Positions 26,828 through 36,734 are shown, counted from the first letter of the stretch. The stretch: 64,000 nucleotides of DNA from Sulfurimicrobium sp963741495 (GCA_963741495.1 CAVUID010000013.1:132566-196565), one strand, 5' to 3'. Numbers and translations: made by a program. The notes: generated from the letters alone by a model not told the origin.

Positions 26828-27592
26828 CTACCAATTAACTTCCCAAGCCGTCTTATACCCCACCACACATTCCTCCAGCCCGGCAGGAATCCTCGCCGCA
26901 TCTGGTCTGACAGCAATTCGCCCCGCCATGATTTCGGCCTCACGCTGCGGGTAGCGCGGCCCGTCACCCGGGTCGCCGAACCCTTCCGGATAGATTGGCT
27001 GGTTGGCGACGTCATACTTGTCCGATGCACCCAGGGCGTGAAACAGCTCATGCGTGATGACCACGTTGTTCTGCGAACTCTGCCTGTCTTGCGCGAATGC
27101 ATGCACCACACCCACCAGACCTTTATGCAGCCCGAGCGAGTGTTGCAACGGCTTGCCTTCCTCTCCCCGATGATAGACCACGAACAAGCGGACCACGCCG
27201 AGGCTGTCCCAGAAGGGCGAGTTGTCGAAAGCATAGTGGCGTAAGCCAAGGCTCCAGAGGATGGCTGAGAGTGCTGAATGGCGTTCTTCCGGCGGGGGAG
27301 GCGGCAAAGTTTTTATTTCCCCGGCCAGCCGGATGTTCACTGGCGGCAGATCCTTGCCGCGATAACGCTCGGCCTGAATTGCGATGAAGCGCCCGATTTC
27401 CTGAAAATCATCCTGCTTGAGTCCGGCGATATATTCGCCCACTTCCACCGTTCCATCCCCATTCACCGGATAGATGGCAACCTCGAGTGGACGCAGCCAG
27501 TTACGCACCACCATGCTTTCCCAGTAAGTCATGCCGGCGACGGCAGCAAACAGGGCCAGCAACAACAGAATACGGATGGTGCGGAAAGACAT
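26828..27592 (-). CDS. Putative membrane-anchored zinc metalloprotease-like protein
   Basis: 254 residues with one N-terminal hydrophobic segment (residues about 7-25) and an extracytoplasmic domain. At residues 181-185 HELFH sits in VITHELFHALGASDKYD, an HExxH zinc motif followed by Gly and Asp at positions where metzincins have Gly and His. I do not recognise the family name, and protease activity is inferred only from this motif. A proline run (LPPPPPEER) lies in the middle. It is the last of the minus-strand genes before the repeat block and may be read through from livF, 34 bp upstream. Confidence 0.7.
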   Translation of the reverse strand: MSFRTIRILLLLALFAAVAGMTYWESMVVRNWLRPLEVAIYPVNGDGTVEVGEYIAGLKQDDFQEIGRFIAIQAERYRGKDLPPVNIRLAGEIKTLPPPPPEERHSALSAILWSLGLRHYAFDNSPFWDSLGVVRLFVVYHRGEEGKPLQHSLGLHKGLVGVVHAFAQDRQSSQNNVVITHELFHALGASDKYDVANQPIYPEGFGDPGDGPRYPQREAEIMAGRIAVRPDAARIPAGLEECVVGYKTAWEVNW

Positions 27593-27626
27593 GCGTTTAC
27601 TCGCTAGTCATTGAAGACAGGGAAAC

Positions 27627-28334
27627 TTACTCGCCCAGATAGGCATGGCGCACCTGCGGGTCATTGAGCAGCGCGGCGGACTCGCCTGAGAGGCCGATTG
27701 TGCCGCTTTCCATGACATAGGCGCGATGGCTGACTTCCAGTGCCAGCTTGGCATTCTGCTCGACTAGCAGAATGGTCACACCTTCGGCCGAGATGGCGCG
27801 GATGGTTTCGAATATCTTGTTCACCATCAGCGGGGCCAGACCCATGCTCGGTTCATCGAGCAGCAGCAGACGCGGGCGGCTCATCAGGGCGCGGCCGATA
27901 GCGAGCATCTGCTGTTCTCCGCCGGACAGGGTGCCGGCCTGCTGGACTTTGCGTTCGAACAGGCGCGGGAAGAGCTGGTAATTCTTTTCCAGATCATGCC
28001 GGATGGCCGGCTTGTCGCTGCGACTATAAGCGCCCATGAGCAGGTTTTCTTCCACGCTGAGGCGGCCGAAGATGCCCCGCCCTTCCGGCACCAGCGCGAT
28101 GCCCTGGCGCACCAGGTCAAATACGGGTGTCTGCGCGATGGACTTGCCCTGGTAAAGAATTTTTCCGTGCGCCGGCAGGAGCCGCGCCAGTGCCTTGAGG
28201 GTCGTGGTTTTGCCTGCGCCGTTGGCGCCGATCAGACACACCAGTTCGCCAGCGGCAACTTCGAGATCGATGCCCCTGACCGCCTTGATACCACCGTAAG
28301 AAACATTCAGACCGCTCACCTCGAGCAAGCTCAT
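27627..28334 (-). CDS. livF: Branched-chain amino acid ABC transporter ATP-binding protein LivF
   Basis: 235 residues. Walker A GANGAGKTTT, ABC signature LSGGEQQMLAIGRAL, Walker B LLLLDEPSMGLAP. The QMLAIGRAL and SMGLAP forms are typical of LivF rather than LivG. One of two ATPases of the HAAT importer encoded here by livK-H-M-G-F in transcription order. ATGA overlap with livG. Substrate (leucine/isoleucine/valine, or another amide such as urea) cannot be read from the ATPase. Confidence 0.93.
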   Translation of the reverse strand: MSLLEVSGLNVSYGGIKAVRGIDLEVAAGELVCLIGANGAGKTTTLKALARLLPAHGKILYQGKSIAQTPVFDLVRQGIALVPEGRGIFGRLSVEENLLMGAYSRSDKPAIRHDLEKNYQLFPRLFERKVQQAGTLSGGEQQMLAIGRALMSRPRLLLLDEPSMGLAPLMVNKIFETIRAISAEGVTILLVEQNAKLALEVSHRAYVMESGTIGLSGESAALLNDPQVRHAYLGE

Positions 28335-29095
28335 GCGACGCTCCCGCCCAGATAGGCTTCAATCACCTGCGGATCGCGCTGCACCTCGGCAGGCGTGCCT
28401 TCAGCAATTTTTTTGCCGTAATCCAGCACCGCCACGCGGTCGCACAGGCCCATCACCAGCTTCACGTCGTGCTCGATCAGCAGCAGGGTCACGCCATCGG
28501 CGCGGATGGTTTGCAGCAATTGTTCAAGCGTTGCGGTCTCGCTCGCATTCATGCCGGCGGCGGGTTCGTCGAGCGCCAGCAGTTTGGGTTCCGTGGCCAG
28601 CGCACGGGCAATTTCGAGACGGCGCTGGTCGCCATAGGAAAGATTTTTTGCCAGGGTCCGCGAGTGCTTTTCGATGCCGACATAGGTCAGGAGTTCGTGG
28701 GCACGCTGACGAATGGCGGCCTCTTCCTTGCGCGTGCCGCCACCGCGCAGGATGGCGCCGAGCACCCCGGCATGGGTGCGCACATGACGCCCGACCATGA
28801 CGTTTTCCAGTGCGCTCATGTTGGCGAACAGGCGGATATTCTGGAAGGTGCGCGCCAGCCCCAGACGCGTTACCTGGCTAGGCTTCTGGCCGTGAATGGC
28901 GTGGCCGTCCAGGCTGACTTGCCCGGCGCTCAGGGTGTACAGACCGGTCAGCACGTTGAACAGCGTGGTCTTGCCTGCGCCATTGGGCCCGATCAGGCCG
29001 AAAATCTCGCCCTGCCCGATGCTGAACGAAACCTCGGAGAGCGCTGCCAGACCGCCGAAGTGTTTGCTCACATTTTCCGCGCGCAGCAGGCTCAT
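28331..29095 (-). CDS. livG: Branched-chain amino acid ABC transporter ATP-binding protein LivG
   Basis: 254 residues. Walker A GPNGAGKTTLFNVLTG, signature LSYGDQRRLEIARAL, Walker B LLALDEPAAGMN; the AGMN and C-terminal DYGKKIAEGTP features mark LivG. AAGGT precedes ATG 29095, three bases after the livM stop; its own end overlaps livF. Confidence 0.94.
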   Translation of the reverse strand: MSLLRAENVSKHFGGLAALSEVSFSIGQGEIFGLIGPNGAGKTTLFNVLTGLYTLSAGQVSLDGHAIHGQKPSQVTRLGLARTFQNIRLFANMSALENVMVGRHVRTHAGVLGAILRGGGTRKEEAAIRQRAHELLTYVGIEKHSRTLAKNLSYGDQRRLEIARALATEPKLLALDEPAAGMNASETATLEQLLQTIRADGVTLLLIEHDVKLVMGLCDRVAVLDYGKKIAEGTPAEVQRDPQVIEAYLGGSVA

Positions 29096-29098
29096 GGC

Positions 29099-30172
29099 TT
29101 ACCTTTGAGCGTCATAGAGTGCATCCTGCTCATGCTCCAGCACCTCCGCTTCGCTGCTGAATTCGCGCTGGCGCGTCTTCGAGGGCCATAGCCCGGCGGG
29201 ACGGAAAATCATCACCACGATCAGTGCCAGGCCGAAAATCAGCATGCGCAGGTCGGCCGGGTCCACCACCACGCGTCCGAACAGGGCTTCCTCGAGCGGG
29301 CCAATATAGCGCAGCGCTTCGGGCAGGACGGTGAGCAGGATGGCGCCCAGGATCACCCCCGGAATATGCCCCATGCCACCCAGCACCACCATGCACAGGA
29401 TCATGATGGATTCCATCAAATGGAAGCTTTCCGGGCTGACGAAGCCCTGGAATCCGGCGAACAGGCCGCCGGAAATTCCGCCGAAACTCGCGCCCATGGC
29501 GAAAGCCAGCAGCTTGATGTTGCGCGTGTTGATGCCCATCGCCTCGGCCGCCACCTCGTCCTCGCGGATCGCCACCCAGGCGCGACCGATGCGCGAATCC
29601 TGCAGACGCAGCGAGATGAACACAATCAGCAGGGCCAGCATCAGGAACAGGTAGTAAATGCCATAGATACCCGGCACCTGCATGCCGAACAGTTCAAACG
29701 ACTGGCTGAGAGACACCCCGCCCGCGCCGAGCGGGTCGATCATGCTGATGCCCTGCGGCCCGTTGGTCAGATTGACCGGCGCGTTGAGGTTGTTGAGGAA
29801 AATCCGGATGATTTCGCCGAAACCGAGGGTCACGATGGCGAGGTAGTCGCCGCGCAGCCGCAGGGTCGGCGCGCCCAGCGTCATGCCGAACAGCCCGGCC
29901 ACCAGCGCGCCCAGCGGCAGGATCAGCCAGACCGGAAGATGCAGGCCAAAATGCGGCGAAGCCAGCAGGGCATACAGATAGGCGCCGACGGCGTAAAAGG
30001 CGACGTAACCCAGATCGAGCAGGCCAGCATAACCGACCACAATATTCAGCCCTAGCGCCAGCATGATGTAGAGCAGGACAAAGTCGAGTATGCGCACCCA
30101 GCCGTTGCCCAGACTCGCGCCAACCAGGAAGGGTGCGGCTGCCAGCAGCAGGCCGAGCAGCACGAAGGCCAC
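29099..30172 (-). CDS. livM: Branched-chain amino acid ABC transporter permease LivM
   Basis: 357 residues, about eight to ten membrane segments, with the permease loop EDEVAAEAMGINTRNIKLLAF near the middle. In the frame, the first usable start is GTG 30172, only nine codons after an in-frame stop. An inserted palindromic repeat (30242-30331) lies just upstream, so the original start region may have been displaced. The C-terminal tail is long and acidic (SSEAEVLEHEQDALYDAQR). Confidence 0.9.
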   Translation of the reverse strand: MAFVLLGLLLAAAPFLVGASLGNGWVRILDFVLLYIMLALGLNIVVGYAGLLDLGYVAFYAVGAYLYALLASPHFGLHLPVWLILPLGALVAGLFGMTLGAPTLRLRGDYLAIVTLGFGEIIRIFLNNLNAPVNLTNGPQGISMIDPLGAGGVSLSQSFELFGMQVPGIYGIYYLFLMLALLIVFISLRLQDSRIGRAWVAIREDEVAAEAMGINTRNIKLLAFAMGASFGGISGGLFAGFQGFVSPESFHLMESIMILCMVVLGGMGHIPGVILGAILLTVLPEALRYIGPLEEALFGRVVVDPADLRMLIFGLALIVVMIFRPAGLWPSKTRQREFSSEAEVLEHEQDALYDAQR

Positions 30173-30241
30173 ATAGGCGGCGCGGCGGTCGGATTTGAGT
30201 CATTGCCAGTTATTTGGCATGACTGAGGCCATCATTAAAAC

Positions 30242-30331
30242 CGTCATTGCGAGAAGCGAAGCGACGAAGCAATCTGTTTTCAGAGGGCTCCACGAAAGAG
30301 CGAGATTGCTTCGCTGCGCTCGCAATGACAT
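30242..30331. repeat. Dispersed palindromic repeat (GTCATTGCGAG type) between livH and livM
   Basis: CGTCATTGCGAG followed by AAGCGAAGCGACGAAGCAAT on the left, and AGATTGCTTCG then CTCGCAATGACATCG on the right, form a hairpin of about 30 bp per arm. This palindrome type is widespread as an interspersed repeat in many bacterial genomes. It splits what would normally be a tightly coupled livH-livM pair. Confidence 0.75.
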
Positions 30332-30343
30332 CGTGGCGCCAGC

Positions 30344-31273
30344 TCATGGCCGCTCCGCCACCCGTTCGCCCAGCAGGCCGGAAGGCCGGAATACCAGCAC
30401 CCCGATCAGGACGAAGAAAGCGAACACATCCTGATAGTGGCTACCGAGGAAGCCGCCGGTAAGGTCGCCGATATAGCCTGCCGCCATGCTCTCGATCACA
30501 CCCAGCAGCAGGCCGCCCAGCATGGCGCCGGCGATATTGCCGATGCCGCCCAGCACCGCCGCGGTGAAGGCCTTGAGGCCAAGCAGAAAGCCCATGTAAT
30601 AGTGCGCGATGCCGTAGTAGGCACTCACCATCAGCCCGGCGATGGCGGCCAGCGCCGAGCCAAGGATAAAGGTGAAGGAGATCACGGCATTGACGTTCAC
30701 TCCCATCAGACCGGCAATTTCCGGTGCCTGGGCGGTGGCGCGCATGGCGCGGCCGATGCGGGTTTTGTTTATCAGCATGACCAGCCCAGCCATCAGCACC
30801 AGCGCCAGCAGGAAGATGAAAATCTGCAGATCGGTAACACCTGCGCCGGCGATGTCGTGGCGCGTCATCGGCAGAATGGGCGGAAAGGAAATGTACGACC
30901 GCCCCCAGATGATCATGGCCACGTTCTGCAGCACGATGGACACGCCGATGGCGGTGATCAGGGGGGCCAGTCGCGGGGCCTTGCGCAAGGGCCGATAGGC
31001 GATGCGCTCGATGGCGAAGCCCAGCGCCATGCAGACGCTGATCGCCACCAGCAGCCCGGCGGCAACGATCATGATGCCGGGGATGTCGACCCCGCTGGCC
31101 AGCAGCATGTTGACCACTGCCAGCGTTACCATGGCGCCGATCATGACCACCTCGCCATGGGCGAAGTTGATCAGTTCGAGGATGCCATACACCATGGTGT
31201 AGCCCAGTGCGATCAGGGCGTAGACGCTGCCCAGCACCAGGCCGTTGATAAGCTGCTGGAGGAAAATATCCAA
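30344..31273 (-). CDS. livH: Branched-chain amino acid ABC transporter permease LivH
   Basis: Integral membrane permease with about eight segments; the LivH hallmark GSVYALIALGYTMVYG and INFAHGEV occur near the start. I use TTG 31273 (LDIFLQQLINGLVLG), four bases after the livK stop, because homologues begin at MDIFLQQLI; this gives 309 residues. A GTG at 31312 would add 13 residues overlapping livK. Neither start has a strong SD. Confidence 0.9.
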   Translation of the reverse strand: MDIFLQQLINGLVLGSVYALIALGYTMVYGILELINFAHGEVVMIGAMVTLAVVNMLLASGVDIPGIMIVAAGLLVAISVCMALGFAIERIAYRPLRKAPRLAPLITAIGVSIVLQNVAMIIWGRSYISFPPILPMTRHDIAGAGVTDLQIFIFLLALVLMAGLVMLINKTRIGRAMRATAQAPEIAGLMGVNVNAVISFTFILGSALAAIAGLMVSAYYGIAHYYMGFLLGLKAFTAAVLGGIGNIAGAMLGGLLLGVIESMAAGYIGDLTGGFLGSHYQDVFAFFVLIGVLVFRPSGLLGERVAERP

Positions 31274-31277
31274 AATG

Positions 31278-32460
31278 TTATTGCGCTGCTGCAGGCGCTG
31301 GCGCGGCACCACCTACGGTTTCCAGCACCTCCCACTTGCCGTTTTTCACCTGATAGAGGGTGATCGCACCATCCTTGATGTCGCCCTTCGCGTCGAAGCT
31401 GACTCTGGCCGTCACGCCGTCATGCGTGATGCCTGCCAGTACCGGCATGTACTTCGCCGGGTCAGCGGAGTCGGCCTTCTGCATGGCGGCGATCATCACG
31501 CTCACGGCATCGTAGCAATAAGGGGCGTAAAGCTGGATCTGGCCATATTTGGCAGTAAACCGATCACTAAATTCCTTGCCGCCCGGCATCTTGTCCAGCG
31601 GCAAACCGGGGAGTGAACTGTAAGCCCCTTCAGCATTGCCACCCGACAGTTTGATGAATTCCGGCGTGCTACCGCCATCACCCATGAGAAATTTGGCATT
31701 CAGCCCCAGGGTCTTGAACTGCTTGATCATCGGACCGCCCTGGGCATCCATGCCGCCGAAGAACAGCACGTCGGCGTTTTCGGATTTGACCGCGGTCAGG
31801 ATCGCCATGAAATCAGTGGATCTGTCCGTGGTGTACTGGCGCGTCACGATCTCTGCGCCAGCCGCCTTTGCCGCTGCTTCGAACTGGTCGGCCAGTCCCT
31901 GGCCATAGGCCGTGCGATCATCGATGATGGCGACTTTCTTTGCGCCGAGCCGGGTCACGGCAAAATCGCCCAGCACCCGGCCCTGCTGCACGTCATTGGG
32001 CATCACGCGGAACGCGGTCCTGAAGCCCTGCTCGGTGTACTTGGGATTGGTTGCGGAAGGAGAAATCTGCACGATGCCGGCATCGGAATAGATTTTCGAG
32101 GTAGGAATGGTGGTGCCGGAATTGAGATGGCCGATGATGCCGTTGACCTTCTCGTCCACCATCTTCTGCGCCACGATGGTGGCGGTTTTGGGATCGGCCT
32201 GGTCGTCCTCGCTGAGGAGCTCGAATCTGACCTTCCTGCCGCCGATACTGATGCCCTTCGCATTGGCATCATCGATCGCCATGCGTGTGCCGTTTTCGTT
32301 ATCCTTGCCCAGATGCGCCTGCGGTCCGGTCAGCGGCTGAATCGCGCCAATTTTCACCACCAGTTCGCCATCTGCAGCAGGGGCAGTTTCGTTCTTGCCA
32401 CAAGCAGCAAGATTGAGCAGCATGGTGGCAAAGCAGCACAGCAAGCAGGCGTGATTTCAA
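31278..32460 (-). CDS. livK: Branched-chain amino acid ABC transporter substrate-binding lipoprotein LivK (frame break in signal peptide)
   Basis: Periplasmic binding protein of the Liv system, type I fold (KIGAIQPLTGPQAHLGKDN, SATNPKYTEQGFRTAFR). The lipobox LAAC near the N-terminus indicates a lipoprotein. The main frame opens only at TTG 32444 and gives a truncated signal. A better initiation site, GGAG with six bases to TTG 32460, reads KSRLLAVL in the neighbouring frame. Dropping one base near 32433-32437 joins the two into a normal lipoprotein signal. So one extra base is likely here too; otherwise translation starts at 32444 or ATG 32423. Confidence 0.88.
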
Positions 32461-32524
32461 TTTTTTCTCCTAAATCATTTGTAGGCTCATGAAGCTGCCT
32501 ATTCTATCCAATTTTCAGCGTTCC

Positions 32525-32558
32525 AAAAAACAAAAGCCAACCCGATGGTTGGCTTTTG
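32525..32558 (-). terminator. Terminator downstream of the cytochrome c gene
   Basis: A perfect 12-bp stem (CAAAAGCCAACC 32531-32542 with GGTTGGCTTTTG 32547-32558) with a 4-base loop. On the minus strand it is followed by TTTTTT (32530-32525). It lies between the end of the cytochrome gene and livK and separates their transcripts. Confidence 0.85.
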
Positions 32559-32580
32559 CTCAAGCGGGACAAGCCCTCTC

Positions 32581-32910
32581 TTAGTACTTGCGGGTCAGGA
32601 TCCAGTTCACCAGGGACTTGATATCCTCATCCTTGACTGCAGCATTCGGCGGCATCGGGATTTCACCCCACACGCCCTTGCCGCCAGCCTTTACCTTGGC
32701 GACCAGCTTGGCTTCAGCACCCTTGTCGCCTTTGTACTTGGCAGCAACTTCCTTGTAGCCAGGGCCGACAATTTTCTTGTCCATGCCGTGGCAGCTCATG
32801 CAGGCGCTTTTCTGCGCCAGCGCCGTCATCGCAGCTTCATCCGCCGCATTGGCGTAACCGGAAACCAGCACAGCGGCCGCAGCGGCCATTCCCAACCAGG
32901 TAGCTTTCAT
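32581..32910 (-). CDS. Periplasmic cytochrome c (class I, c551/c552 type)
   Basis: 109 residues: signal peptide of about 22 residues (cleavage near ANA-ADE), one haem motif CMSCH (residues 37-41) and a distal Met in IPMPPN (about residue 86) for His/Met ligation. The mature protein is about 87 residues, as in small c551-type electron carriers that serve nitrite reductase or terminal oxidases. GGAG precedes the ATG. Monocistronic, with its own terminator. Confidence 0.92.
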   Translation of the reverse strand: MKATWLGMAAAAAVLVSGYANAADEAAMTALAQKSACMSCHGMDKKIVGPGYKEVAAKYKGDKGAEAKLVAKVKAGGKGVWGEIPMPPNAAVKDEDIKSLVNWILTRKY

Positions 32911-33071
32911 AATCGACTCCTCAAAAATATAGTAAACAATGAATTTACAACAAAATCACAGATTCTGGAGCTGGCTATCTTAAACCAACCTGCCGCCATT
33001 GCAAGAATTTTTGCACACGCTTGCTGACTGAAAGCTGAACGAAAACAGATTCGGAACACACAATCCGGCGG

Positions 33072-34848
33072 CTACTGCCCCGGCGGTGGCGTCACGCGCA
33101 GCACTTCTTCCATGGTGGTCATACCTGCTGCCACTTTCTGGGCGCCGCTGATGCGCAGCGGTCTCATGCCTTCCTTGTAGGCCTGTTCCCGGATCAGGGC
33201 GATATCGGATGAAGCTGCCACCAGTTTTTTCAGCGCCGGCGACAGGAGCATGATTTCATAAATGCCGGATCGTCCCAGATAACCGGTCATGCGGCATTCC
33301 AGACAGCCCTTGGGCGTCATTGATGCTTGCTGGCGGCGAGGCTTTCCAGGGCGCCACCATGGCATTCCAGGCATCCTCGTCGATGCTGGTTTTTTCCTTG
33401 CAGTGCGGACACAGGGTACGCACCAGCCGCTGGCCCAGCACACCCAGCACGGTGGAATTGAGCAGATAGCCGGGCACGCCGAGATCGAGCATGCGGGTAA
33501 TGGCCGAGGGGGCATCGTTGGTATGCAGGGTGGAGAGCACCAGGTGGCCGGTCAAGGCAGCCTGGATCGCCATTTCTGCCGTTTCCAGATCGCGGATTTC
33601 GCCCACCATGATGATGTCCGGGTCCTGGCGCATCAGGGTGCGGATGCCGCTGGCGAAGTCCAGGCCGATGTTGTGCTGCACCTGCATCTGGTTGAACTGC
33701 GGCATCACCATCTCGATGGGGTCTTCCACCGTGCAAACATTGACCTCAGGCTGAGCCAGGGTGCGCAGGGTGGAGTACAGCGTGGTGGTCTTGCCCGACC
33801 CGGTCGGCCCGGTGACCAGCACGATACCGTTGGGCTGCGAAACCATCTGGTTCCAGCGCTGTTCTTCCTGCTCGCCAAAGCCGAGATCCTTGAAATCCTG
33901 CACGATCACATCGGGATTGAAAATCCGCATCACCAGCTTCTCGCCGAAAGCGGTGGGCATGGTGGAAAGGCGCAGTTCGATTTCCTGCCCATCCGGGGTG
34001 CGGGTCTTGATACGACCATCCTGCGGGCGGCGCTTCTCGACGATATCCATCCGCCCCAGACCCTTGATGCGGCTGGTGATGGCAATCACCACCGGGGAAG
34101 GTATCTGGTACACATGATGCATCACGCCGTCGATACGAAAGCGCACATTGCCCGAATCGCGCCGGGGCTCCAGGTGAATGTCCGAAGCGCGCTGCTCAAA
34201 AGCGTACTGGAACAGCCAGTCCACGATCTGGACCACATGCTGGTCGTTGGCATCGAGATGACCGGAGCGCGACAGCTCCACCAGCTGCTCGAAATTGGCG
34301 ATCCCGGACTGCCCCGCGCCCTCATGCAGTTTTACTGCGCCTTTCATGGAGCGCGCCAGATTGTAGAATTCCGGCAGGTAACGCTTGATCTGCTCCGGGG
34401 TCGCGATCACGCGGCGAATCTCGCAGCGCAGGATCTGGCCGATCTCTCTTTCCCACTCGCGCTCGAAAGGCTCGGCAGTCGCCACCACCACTTCGCGCGG
34501 CCCGGCCGCAATCGGCAGGACCATGAAACGCGAGGCATAGGCATGCGACATGACCTTGGCTACAGCAGACACATCCACCTTGAGCGGATCGATGTGCTGG
34601 TAGGGCAGGCCAACTTTTCCGGCCAGCCACTGGGTCAATTCCTCAAGATCGAGGCTCTGGAAGGGCGGGCGCGGATTTTTCCATTTCTGGCTTGCCACCA
34701 CCACCAGCGGATGCAGCTTGACGCCACCCTGGTTACGCGCAGGAAAATTGATCTTGTCGGCATTCGCCTGCGGCACAAGGCCATCCGCCACCAGTTCGGC
34801 CAGCACCTCGTCGAGAGTGAGTTTATGCTCGTGATCGGGCAGTGCCAT
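33072..34848 (-). CDS. GspE/PilB-family secretion ATPase (one frameshift)
   Basis: Hexameric traffic ATPase. N-terminal MshEN-like region, then SDIHLEPRRD, Walker A GPTGSGKTTTLYS (about residue 345), Asp box MVGEIRDLETAEMAIQAALTGH and the first half of the zinc site, CPHC. Near 33318-33330 the frame shifts; the other frame continues with CLEC (second half of the zinc site), GYLGRSGIYEIM, GMRPLRISGAQKVAAG and stops at 33072. One extra base explains it. No other type II secretion or pilus gene is nearby. It starts four bases after the ilvD stop, so it is probably co-transcribed with ilvD. Specific role unknown. Confidence 0.88.
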
Positions 34849-34851
34849 GGC

Positions 34852-36702
34852 TTAACGCTTGAGTTGTGAAATGTCGCGCACCGCGCCACGAGCCGCGCTT
34901 GTCGTCATTGCCGCGTACGCCTGCAAAGCCTGGGAAACCAGACGTGCGCGTTTGACCGGCTGCCAGGCCTTGGCGCCCTTTTCTTCCATCAGCGCGCGGC
35001 GATGCGAAAGTTCTTCCCATGACACCATCAGGTTGATGCTGCGATTGGGAATGTCGATCTCGATGCTGTCGCCCTCTTCCACCAGGCCGATGGCACCGCC
35101 TTCGGCCGCTTCCGGCGAAACGTGACCGATGGACAGGCCCGAAGTGCCGCCGGAAAAACGCCCGTCGGTGAGCAGGGCGCAGACTTTGCCCATGCCCTTG
35201 GATTTGAGGTAGCTGGTCGGATACAGCATTTCCTGCATGCCCGGTCCGCCGCGCGGCCCTTCGTAGCGGATCACCACCACGTCGCCGGCCACGATCTGGT
35301 CGGCAAGAATGGCTGCCACGGCGTCATCCTGGCTTTCGAAAATGCGCGCCCGGCCGGTGAACTTGAGAATGCTCTCGTCCACCCCGGCGGTTTTGACAAT
35401 ACAGCCGTCCTCCGCGATATTGCCATACAGCACCGCCAACCCGCCATCCTGGGAATAGGCATGGGCCTTGTCGCGGATGCAGCCGTTGGCACGGTCAAGA
35501 TCGAGTTCGGCGAAGCGCTTGTCCTGGCTGAATGCCACGGTGGTCGGCACGCCGCCCGGCGCGGCGCGATAGAAGGTTTTGACTTTCTCATCGGTGGTGC
35601 GGCACACGTCCCAGTGCTCCAGCGCCTGGCCCATGGATGGGCTGTGGATGGTCGGCAGGTCGCGGTGCAGCAGTCCTGCCCGGTCCAGTTCGCCGAGAAT
35701 CGCCATGATGCCGCCGGCGCGGTGCACGTCTTCCATGTGGTAGGTCTGGATGCTCGGTGCAACCTTGGAGAGGTGCGGCACCTTGCGCGACATGCGGTCG
35801 ATGTCCTTCATGGTGAAATCCACGCCCGCTTCGTGCGCCGCTGCCAGCAGGTGCAGCACGGTATTGGTCGAGCCGCCCATGGCGATATCCAGCGCCACGG
35901 CGTTCTCGAAAGCCTCGAAAGTCGCGATGGAACGCGGCAGTACCGACATGTCGTCGCGCTCGTAGTGGCTGTTGGCCAGCGCCACGATCAGGCGCCCAGC
36001 TTCGAGGAACAGGCGCTTGCGGTCGGCATGCGTCGCCACCAGCGAGCCGTTGCCAGGCAGGCCAAGACCCAGCGATTCGACCAGGCAATTCATGGAGTTC
36101 GCCGTAAACATGCCGGAGCAGGAGCCGCAAGTCGGGCAGGCGGAACGCTCGATAGCTGCCACATCCTCGTCGGATTCCTTGGCATCGGCCGCGAACACCA
36201 TGGCATCCACCAGATCAAGCGCGATGGTCTTGCCATGAATGACCGCCTTGCCGGCTTCCATCGGCCCGCCGGAGACGAAAATCGTCGGAATATTGAGGCG
36301 CAGGGCCGCCATCAGCATGCCGGGGGTGATCTTGTCGCAGTTGGAGATGCACACCAGCGCATCGGCGCAATGGGCATTGACCATGTATTCGACGCTATCG
36401 GCGATCAGTTCGCGCGATGGCAGGCTGTAGAGCATGCCGCCGTGGCCCATGGCAATGCCGTCGTCCACCGCAATGGTATTGAATTCCTTGGCCACGCCGC
36501 CGGCGGCTTCGATCTCGCGCGCGACCAGCTGGCCCATGTCCTTGAGGTGCACGTGCCCCGGCACGAACTGGGTAAAGGAATTGGCAATGGCGATGATGGG
36601 CTTGTCGAAATCGCCATCGGTCATGCCGGTAGCGCGCCACAGGGCGCGGGCGCCGGCCATGTTGCGGCCATGGGTGGTGGTGCGGGAACGGTATTGCGGC
36701 AT
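34852..36702 (-). CDS. ilvD: Dihydroxy-acid dehydratase
   Basis: Iron-sulfur dehydratase of valine, leucine and isoleucine synthesis. 616 residues, normal length. Cluster-binding cysteines sit in CISNCDKITPGMLM and CPTCGSCSGMFTANSMNCL; KTIALDLVDAM, GGPGMQEMLYPTSYLK and SGLSIGHVSPEA are family signatures. GGAG precedes ATG 36702. The upstream gap to divergent lgt is filled by a MITE-like element whose edge is about 30 bp from the start, so the native promoter must lie in that element or has been displaced. Confidence 0.96.
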   Translation of the reverse strand: MPQYRSRTTTHGRNMAGARALWRATGMTDGDFDKPIIAIANSFTQFVPGHVHLKDMGQLVAREIEAAGGVAKEFNTIAVDDGIAMGHGGMLYSLPSRELIADSVEYMVNAHCADALVCISNCDKITPGMLMAALRLNIPTIFVSGGPMEAGKAVIHGKTIALDLVDAMVFAADAKESDEDVAAIERSACPTCGSCSGMFTANSMNCLVESLGLGLPGNGSLVATHADRKRLFLEAGRLIVALANSHYERDDMSVLPRSIATFEAFENAVALDIAMGGSTNTVLHLLAAAHEAGVDFTMKDIDRMSRKVPHLSKVAPSIQTYHMEDVHRAGGIMAILGELDRAGLLHRDLPTIHSPSMGQALEHWDVCRTTDEKVKTFYRAAPGGVPTTVAFSQDKRFAELDLDRANGCIRDKAHAYSQDGGLAVLYGNIAEDGCIVKTAGVDESILKFTGRARIFESQDDAVAAILADQIVAGDVVVIRYEGPRGGPGMQEMLYPTSYLKSKGMGKVCALLTDGRFSGGTSGLSIGHVSPEAAEGGAIGLVEEGDSIEIDIPNRSINLMVSWEELSHRRALMEEKGAKAWQPVKRARLVSQALQAYAAMTTSAARGAVRDISQLKR

Positions 36703-36734
36703 CGCGAGACTCCAGATAAAAACACGTATAATTA

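Noticed and set aside
25936..27249. 437-codon minus-strand frame crossing the composite repeat
   Set aside because: It is antisense to the CapA-like gene and runs through the repeat; composition is arginine/serine-rich and unlike any protein family.
33289..34869. 526-codon plus-strand frame over the GspE-type ATPase
   Set aside because: Shadow; ATPase motifs are on the minus strand.
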